DNA of 9,496 nt from contig JAJDTE010000168.1 of the NCBI GenBank assembly GCA_022827325.1, positions 1 to 9,496 on the forward strand, in the 5' to 3' direction. Below are positions 5,766 to 9,496 of the stretch, in pieces. The position numbers and the translations under genes are program-made. The notes below the pieces were generated by a model, which saw only the letters and a list, made by a program, of their open reading frames with translations, searched no databases and was not told where the DNA came from. This stretch comes from VYFG01 sp022827325. Lineage in GTDB: Bacteria; Pseudomonadota; Gammaproteobacteria; Arenicellales; Poriferihabitantaceae. The first letter of the stretch is position 1, and each line of letters opens with the position of its first letter.

Positions 5766-6116
5766 ATGAGTGAGGCAATCGCATTCGACACCCACCGCTT
5801 CGTCAAGCGACTGACGGAGAACGGTTTTACCGAGCAGCAGGCGGAGACGCTTGCCGAGGAGCATGTGGCCCTGCTCAACAGCAACCTGGCGACCAAGACC
5901 GATATTGAAGCGTTGCGCAAGGAACTCAAGGCTGATATTGAAGCGTTGCGCCTGGCGACCAAAGCAGATATCGCGGCAGTCACGGCCGATATTGAAGCGT
6001 TGCGACAGGGCACCAAAGCTGACATTGCCACACTTAAGGCCGATCTCCTGAAATGGATGTTCGGGGCGCTCATCGCACAGGGCGGGCTGATTGTCGCCCT
6101 GATCAAGTTCCTGTAG
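5766..6116 (+). CDS. DUF1640 / CCDC90-type coiled-coil protein with C-terminal membrane anchor (116 aa)
   Basis: Residues 1-40 have the family start (FDTHRFVKRLTENGFTEQQA, then ETLAEEHVALL). Residues 41-95 form a long coiled coil of reiterated TKxDIEALR / LKADIEALR units, and residues 96-115 (KWMFGALIAQGGLIVALIKF) are the typical C-terminal membrane segment. Bacterial DUF1640 proteins are common but of unknown function; mitochondrial relatives include MCUR1/CCDC90. The coiled coil should project into the cytoplasm. ATG 5766 is preferred to an in-frame TTG at 5712, which would lie upstream of the promoter. The gene stands alone on the plus strand, divergent from the seven-gene operon and convergent, 20 bp apart, with the nuclease gene. 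Confidence 0.88.
   Translation: MSEAIAFDTHRFVKRLTENGFTEQQAETLAEEHVALLNSNLATKTDIEALRKELKADIEALRLATKADIAAVTADIEALRQGTKADIATLKADLLKWMFGALIAQGGLIVALIKFL
5901..6004 (+). repeat. Three copies of a 17-bp in-frame repeat inside the coiled coil
   Basis: GATATTGAAGCGTTGCG occurs identically at 5901-5917, 5934-5950 and 5988-6004, at steps of 33 and 54 bp (11 and 18 residues). It encodes DIEALR at residues 46-51, 57-62 and 75-80. Exact identity including the wobble bases points to recent internal duplication or gene conversion, not only protein-level selection for a coiled coil. Confidence 0.85.
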
Positions 6117-6136
6117 GTAGAAGAAGGCCGGCCCAC

Positions 6137-6739
6137 TCACAGCCGTGCTCCCCTGCGCCAGTCCCAGGGTTTCACGAACTTCCCCCGCCAGATTCCGAGG
6201 CGCCCGGCGCGGGCCCTGTCCTCGTGCCGGACGTAGTCCCGGGAGTACCTGCGGTACGCCAGGGCCCAGCCGCCGGAGACCATCCAGGCATTGATGTCCG
6301 TGCCGGAAACCGAACAGACGGCGATGTCGCGTCCGTAGCGGTCGCGATCCCTGACGGTGCAGTGAACCGGCCGGCCGCCGATCAGGCCGCGCAGCGCGGC
6401 GGTGGCCTGAAGTCCGCAGTTCCAGCGCCGCGTGCCGACCGTGCAGGCCTGCCCCGATTCCGGGGCGTCGATGCCGTGCAGGCGGATGCGGGACCCACCG
6501 ATATCGATGGTGTCGCCGTCGATCACCCGGGCGGTTCCAGAGGTTCCGCCGCGGGAACCCACTTTGGACCCGGTGACTGCCACAGTACCGGAACGGCCGG
6601 AGCCCTGTGCAGCCCGGTCGAGGACATGAAACCCTGCAGTTCTTGCGGTATCGACAAGGCGCTCCAGGGCCGGGATCCGGTCATGCCAGGCCCCGATGGA
6701 GATGCCGATGGCAAGGACGAGAAAGGTGCGCATGATCAT
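6137..6739 (-). CDS. Staphylococcal-nuclease-like (SNase) thermonuclease, membrane-anchored or secreted
   Basis: A Ca-dependent nuclease of the SNase/micrococcal family. Numbered from the 6739 start (200 aa): hydrophobic N-terminus (MIMRTFLVLAIGISIGAW, signal peptide or anchor), a Gly/Ser/Thr-rich linker, then the domain. VIDGDT is at 72-77, IRLHGIDAPE at 85-94 and DRYGR at 133-137. R86, E94 and R137 match catalytic Arg35, Glu43 and Arg87, and GIWRGKFVKPWDWR closes the fold. Four cysteines (99, 108, 127, 142) suggest disulfides and an extracytoplasmic location. GGAGG lies 9 nt before this ATG. An in-frame ATG at 6853, with GGAG 8 nt upstream, would add 38 very basic residues and overlap the lipoprotein gene by 17 nt, fitting the tight packing; I cannot settle the start. 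It may degrade incoming or extracellular DNA. Confidence 0.9.
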   Translation of the reverse strand: MIMRTFLVLAIGISIGAWHDRIPALERLVDTARTAGFHVLDRAAQGSGRSGTVAVTGSKVGSRGGTSGTARVIDGDTIDIGGSRIRLHGIDAPESGQACTVGTRRWNCGLQATAALRGLIGGRPVHCTVRDRDRYGRDIAVCSVSGTDINAWMVSGGWALAYRRYSRDYVRHEDRARAGRLGIWRGKFVKPWDWRRGARL

Positions 6740-6836
6740 GCGCCACTTCCTCCGGCGCCGGGGACCGGGCGACCGGAAGACGGGCCCGGCGCCGCGTTCA
6801 CGATACCTGTTCCTGCGCATCTTCCTGGCGGGCAGA

Positions 6837-7004
6837 TCAAAATGCGTCGACATGGATACACTCCAGGGTGTCGGATGGAATGTCCCGGGCCGCAGTCTCC
6901 GGCCCGCAGCCGGCGAGGGAACCGCCCCAGACGAGGACAAGGACAACGATCAGCGCCACGTCGAAGGCCAGCACCAGGGCGCCGACGGGTATCTGGCGGT
7001 TCAT
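6837..7004 (-). CDS. Predicted micro-lipoprotein (55 aa)
   Basis: MNRQIPVGALVLAF opens a long hydrophobic stretch (7-30, with one Asp at 15) ending in the lipobox L30-A31-G32-C33. The mature peptide would be only 23 residues (CGPETAARDIPSDTLECI...). Gly at +2 favours outer-membrane sorting. It overlaps the preceding gene by ATGA (7004-7001), and GGAGGG lies about 9 nt upstream. The next gene encodes the SNase-like enzyme, so both products are predicted to leave the cytoplasm. Small lipoproteins beside transfer genes can act in entry exclusion (TrbK of RP4) or as lysis proteins, but no sequence match supports either here. The Asp in the hydrophobic core makes a plain membrane peptide possible. 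Confidence 0.65.
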   Translation of the reverse strand: MNRQIPVGALVLAFDVALIVVLVLVWGGSLAGCGPETAARDIPSDTLECIHVDAF

Positions 7005-7312
7005 TCGCCGGCACCCTCCCCGGCCGTTGCAGCCGGCGCATGGGAACGGCAAAGATTCTCCGCCTCCCACAGCCGAACGATGCCGATGGCGGTATCCATG
7101 ATTTCGGGGGCCTGCAGCAGATCTCCGTTCCTGCCGATCACGAAAGCGCTGATCGGATCACCGTCTTTCCAGGAAACCAGGAAACGGCCCCGTTCATCCG
7201 GCTCCGACCGGATTTCCCGCCAGAAGAGCCCGGGGGTGATTGTCACGGCATTCGTGAGGTCTTCGCTCCAGTCCGCGGCGACCAGTTGGTGCGTGATGGA
7301 CGGAATCCCCAT
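7001..7312 (-). CDS. Unknown 103-aa protein
   Basis: No family recognised. MGIPSITHQLVAADWSEDLT, then TITPGLFWREIRSEPDERGR, FLVSWKDGDPISAFVIGRNG and a helical region LLQAPEIMDTAIGIVRLWEA, followed by a His/Ala/Gly-rich tail. The alternating hydrophobic pattern suggests a small beta-sheet domain followed by a helix; no membrane segment. ATG 7312-7310 shares a base with the stop of the 25-aa ORF (TGATG), with GGGGG 5 nt upstream. An in-frame extension to 7438 is low-complexity Gly/Ala/Arg shadow. The stop overlaps the lipoprotein ATG. Confidence 0.72.
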   Translation of the reverse strand: MGIPSITHQLVAADWSEDLTNAVTITPGLFWREIRSEPDERGRFLVSWKDGDPISAFVIGRNGDLLQAPEIMDTAIGIVRLWEAENLCRSHAPAATAGEGAGE

Positions 7313-7389
7313 CAGAACCCCCGCTGCGCCGCGAGCGGGTCCCGCTCCAGGGCCCGCACCCGGTACTTGAGGATGGCGGCGCTGATCAT
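7312..7389 (-). CDS. 25-aa micro-ORF coupled at both ends
   Basis: Begins MISAAILKYRVRALERDPLA and ends RGF. Its ATG (7389-7387) shares a base with the TGA of the 96-aa gene, and its TGA (7314-7312) shares a base with the ATG of the 103-aa gene, both as TGATG. GAGGAG lies 9 nt upstream. Residues 4-22 match residues 51-69 of the 96-aa protein (10/19 identical; shared RxRALxxDPLxxQ). It may be a real small helical peptide or a translational bridge that carries ribosomes between its neighbours. Confidence 0.5.
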   Translation of the reverse strand: MISAAILKYRVRALERDPLAAQRGF

Positions 7390-7679
7390 CACCCGCCGCT
7401 CCTCGGGGGTTCCGGACCGGATGCCGGTCCGTTTCCACGGAACAGGCATTCGGCCCGGACGAGCACGTCGAGCTGTTCCTCCAGGGGGTCGGTGTCGAGG
7501 GCCCGGGCGCGCCTCGAGAAGATCAGCGCCTCGAGCCCTCTCCGGCCCAGGAACGAATGGCGGCCATGCCGGGCATGTTCCGCCCGGTCCGGCCCGCCGC
7601 CCTCCTTCGGCCTGAAGGAGATCCTGGCCAGAAAACCCACGGGCTCGTCGTAGTAGATGCAATGGGTGATTTCACGCAT
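7389..7679 (-). CDS. Unknown 96-aa protein with segments shared with ssb and the 25-aa ORF
   Basis: No family recognised. Begins MREITHCIYYDEPVGFLARI. Residues 20-34 (ISFRPKEGGGPDRAE) match residues 122-136 of the SSB encoded just upstream (10/15). Residues 51-69 (ALIFSRRARALDTDPLEEQ) match the downstream micro-ORF. The C-terminus is Gly/Pro/Ser-rich and probably disordered. It starts 11 bp after the ssb stop, with GGGGG about 9 nt before the ATG, and ends in a TGATG overlap. It looks assembled from pieces of its neighbours, or they share a small fold with it. Confidence 0.7.
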   Translation of the reverse strand: MREITHCIYYDEPVGFLARISFRPKEGGGPDRAEHARHGRHSFLGRRGLEALIFSRRARALDTDPLEEQLDVLVRAECLFRGNGPASGPEPPRSGG

Positions 7680-7690
7680 GGCGCAGCCCC

Positions 7691-8161
7691 CTAGAACGGA
7701 GGATCTTCCGGGAATTCCCCGGACCAGTCTTCTCCGGCCCCGGCGCCGGACTGTTCCGTCCGAACCGGGTCACCGCCCTCCTTCTTCCTGTAGGAGATCG
7801 ACGAGATGCACCGGGGCAGGATGGCGACGTGCGCCGCGCGAAACACGACCTGGGTGTGCTTTCCGCCGGCGTCGTCCTCCCAGTCGCTGACGTCGTAGCG
7901 TCCCGTCATGAGGATCGCGGCTCCCCTGCCGACGACGTCCTTCAGCGGCAGGGACCGGGCGCCCCAGACCTGGACGTCGGTCCAGAAGTCCCGTTCCCGG
8001 TTCCACCTGGGGGATCCGTCCGCGTTCTCGCCCTGACGGAAGGACCGGTCGACCCGCACCCGCAGGGTGGCGAGGTCCACGGGATGCTCCGCGTTCTCCC
8101 GGGGAATGGACTTGAATTCGATGCTGTGCACCCAGGCTGTTTCGGTTGCGCTTGATGTCAT
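7691..8161 (-). CDS. ssb: ICE-encoded single-stranded DNA-binding protein
   Basis: An OB-fold protein that coats single-stranded DNA during element replication or transfer. Visible family features are the N-terminal strand (VHSIEFKSIP), LATLRVRVDRSF, ERDFWTDVQVWGARSLPLKD (57-74), AAILMTGRYDVSDWEDDAGG (81-100) and QVVFRAAHVAILPR. A flexible linker leads to an acidic tail ending EFPEDPPF, close to the canonical DDDIPF tip that binds partner proteins. At 156 aa it is slightly shorter than E. coli SSB (178). The ATG at 8161 follows AAGGAGTAACTCC; the ribosome-binding site lies in the last codons of the DUF3158-like gene, whose TAA is 4 bp away. Confidence 0.93.
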   Translation of the reverse strand: MTSSATETAWVHSIEFKSIPRENAEHPVDLATLRVRVDRSFRQGENADGSPRWNRERDFWTDVQVWGARSLPLKDVVGRGAAILMTGRYDVSDWEDDAGGKHTQVVFRAAHVAILPRCISSISYRKKEGGDPVRTEQSGAGAGEDWSGEFPEDPPF

Positions 8162-8165
8162 GGAG

Positions 8166-8666
8166 TTACTCCTTCGTGAGTTGCTTGGAATTCGATTCGA
8201 GGGCGTCGTGGAGATCGCGCTCTTCCCGGTCGAAGAGAAGCAGGGACTTCTGTTCGGCGTAGAGGATCCGGTACCGGTGGTTCAGCAGGCGCCGCGTCCG
8301 GTCCAGCGCCAGTATTTCCTGCTTGTGTTCTTCGGGAAGCGTGACGATCCAGGACGCGCCGGCCCGGTCGACCTCGACGATCCGCGCCCGGGTGGTGAAT
8401 TTCCTGGTCTCGACGTTGAGCAGGGAGAACCTTACGGAGAGGGCACCGGACACGGACTGGACCCTGGCGGCCACGGTCTGCCTGCCGCCGCTCTTCCTGG
8501 CCTGCCGGGTCCTGTGGACACCGGCCCTGTCGAGCTGGATGTTGATGTCGGCGACCAGGGAATGCATTTCGGCGGCAAGGGACTGCCTGTCCTTCTCGAA
8601 TTCCTGGAGCAGCTGGCCGCGGCGGCTGAAGCAGTCGATGGCGCGGATGTCGGAGGATCGGCTCAT
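8166..8666 (-). CDS. DUF3158-like ICE protein (166 aa)
   Basis: The N-terminal half is helical (MSRSSDIRAIDCFSRRGQLL, then QEFEKDRQSLAAEMHSLVAD and INIQLDRA); a strand region follows (ALSVRFSLLNVETRKFTTRA, ARIVEVDRAGASWIVTLPEE), then a C-terminal helix (LALDRTRRLLNHRYRILYAE). In SPI-7/PFGI-1-type ICEs the gene between TIGR03761 and ssb usually encodes DUF3158; length, position and the C-terminal pattern with RRLLN fit, but identity from memory is weak, so the family call rests partly on synteny. Function unknown. It overlaps the TIGR03761 stop by ATGA (8666-8663) and is separated from ssb by 4 bp. Confidence 0.78.
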   Translation of the reverse strand: MSRSSDIRAIDCFSRRGQLLQEFEKDRQSLAAEMHSLVADINIQLDRAGVHRTRQARKSGGRQTVAARVQSVSGALSVRFSLLNVETRKFTTRARIVEVDRAGASWIVTLPEEHKQEILALDRTRRLLNHRYRILYAEQKSLLLFDREERDLHDALESNSKQLTKE

Positions 8667-9496
8667 GTCTGCTCCGGCGCGGCGTCGGCCCCGACGGCAT
8701 CGGTGACGGCAGCATCGTCCCCGGAAGAGTCGACGGCGTCGGCGCCGGAGGCGTCCGGCAGGTGCCTGGGCCTGACATCATAGTCCGCGAACGTGGAGCA
8801 GATGTCGTCGTCGTCGGTGAACATGGCGGGATTGATGAACCGGGAGGTCTTGAGTTTCGCCACCGCGGCCATTCCCCGGCGGGTCCTGTCGCGGAGGTCG
8901 TCCCTGGTGCATCCCCAGTAGTCGTAGGTGTTGCCGATGGCGAGCAGGCCACGGATGTTGTTGCCGGCCTCCTCGATGACCTTGTGGCATTCGGCGTTGG
9001 TGATGACGTGATGGTGCAGGAGCCCCTTGGCCAGGAGGACCAGTTCGTCGAACTGCTTGAGCCGGACGAGGGCCATGCTGCCGTAATGGCCGAGGACGAA
9101 CTGCTCCTCGATGGGTTCGGTGGACCAGGTCCGGGTCTGGAACGCCACCGAGCTTTCCGGGGATATGCCCGGGTCGAGCCGTTCCTCGGCCAGGCTCCGG
9201 AGGGCCTTGCCCTTTTCCCGGAACCATTCGTCGATCTCGTCGAGCTTGTGCTCGATCTGGACCAGGGCGTAGTCGGCGAAGGGGTCCCCGAATCCGGACC
9301 CGCTCATCACCGTCTGGGAGCGCTTGGCGAACCCCTTGAGGCCGGTGATGTGCGCCTTGCCGTCCCGGCCGGCGCGGCCGTTGATCAGGGCGACCGCCTC
9401 GCCGGTGTGGAACCGGGTCTCCACGCTGCCGTGCAGCTTGCCGGGGACCTTCCTGTCCGGCTCGGACTTCGGCGGTCTGGCGGCGGTTTCGGTATC
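8663..9496 (-). CDS. TIGR03761 (PFL_4669) family integrating conjugative element protein, N-terminus beyond window
   Basis: The frame is open to the right edge (277 codons visible). Family-like blocks: FHTGEAVALINGR, then HITGLKGFAKRSQTVMSGSG, FGDPFADYALVQIEHKLDEI, EEQFVLGHYGSMALVRLKQF and IRGLLAIGNTYDYWGCTRDD. These correspond to the family pattern LHTxxAxRLxxGR ... VGLRGFA ... DDPYADWWLIKxxxxL ... LLADYD ... GVTREDV, as I recall it. The family is a hallmark of PFGI-1-like ICEs; its role is unproven. The tail is an Asp/Ala low-complexity stretch (ASGADAVDSSGDDAAVTDAV). A GTG at 9424 is in frame, but the family normally has residues before the HT motif, so the start probably lies outside the window. 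It is the first visible gene of the operon. Confidence 0.88.
   Translation of the reverse strand, partial: DTETAARPPKSEPDRKVPGKLHGSVETRFHTGEAVALINGRAGRDGKAHITGLKGFAKRSQTVMSGSGFGDPFADYALVQIEHKLDEIDEWFREKGKALRSLAEERLDPGISPESSVAFQTRTWSTEPIEEQFVLGHYGSMALVRLKQFDELVLLAKGLLHHHVITNAECHKVIEEAGNNIRGLLAIGNTYDYWGCTRDDLRDRTRRGMAAVAKLKTSRFINPAMFTDDDDICSTFADYDVRPRHLPDASGADAVDSSGDDAAVTDAVGADAAPEQT

Noticed and set aside
6053..7615. 520-aa plus-strand ORF
   Set aside because: Low-complexity Arg/Pro/Gly translation antisense to the nuclease and its overlapping small genes; no domain and no start signal.
8158..8952. 264-aa minus-strand ORF across the TIGR03761 / DUF3158-like junction
   Set aside because: Pro/Arg/Thr-rich frame shadow of two recognised genes.

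Overview
This 9.5 kb window is GC-rich proteobacterial DNA. It looks like part of the replication/maintenance backbone of an integrative and conjugative element (ICE) or genomic island of the SPI-7 / PAPI-1 / PFGI-1 type. The evidence is a set of recognisable backbone genes, all on the minus strand (read right to left): a TIGR03761 (PFL_4669) family ICE protein that runs off the right edge, a DUF3158-like protein, an ICE-type single-stranded DNA-binding protein, topoisomerase III (topB), and an STY4534/DUF3577 family ICE replication protein cut by the left edge. The host cannot be named from the sequence; high GC and the gene families suggest a gamma- or betaproteobacterium.

Layout from right to left. 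(1) 9496-7691: TIGR03761, DUF3158-like and ssb, tightly coupled. (2) 7679-6137: a run of small genes continuing the operon: a 96-aa protein, a 25-aa micro-ORF, a 103-aa protein, a 55-aa predicted micro-lipoprotein and a membrane-anchored or secreted staphylococcal-nuclease-like enzyme. Several carry pieces that resemble their neighbours, which suggests local duplication. (3) 5766-6116, plus strand: a DUF1640/CCDC90-type coiled-coil protein with a C-terminal membrane anchor, behind a strong promoter so close to the ATG that the mRNA may be leaderless. (4) 5626-3653: seven consecutive small unknown genes, every junction overlapping as ATGA, GTGA or TGATG. One (185 aa) is an internal tandem duplication, one (56 aa) starts with GTG, and the last encodes a membrane protein. 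(5) 3382-3618, plus strand: a 78-aa hydrophobic protein convergent with that operon and divergent from topB. (6) 3322-1088: topB with two C-terminal zinc ribbons. (7) 1003-518: a two-pass membrane protein in AT-richer DNA, then a 202-bp leader with a strong hairpin, then the STY4534-family gene.

Together, the backbone genes handle element DNA: SSB and the OB-like STY4534 protein on single strands, Topo III on intermediates, and TIGR03761/DUF3158 in unknown but conserved roles. Sets 2-5 are accessory insertions between ssb and topB. The seven-gene overlapping operon is the best candidate for an undescribed system, because none of its products belongs to a family I recognise and the coupling implies coordinated, roughly equimolar synthesis. 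No tRNA, rRNA, CRISPR array, transposase or integrase was seen. No gene-free stretch exceeds about 200 bp.
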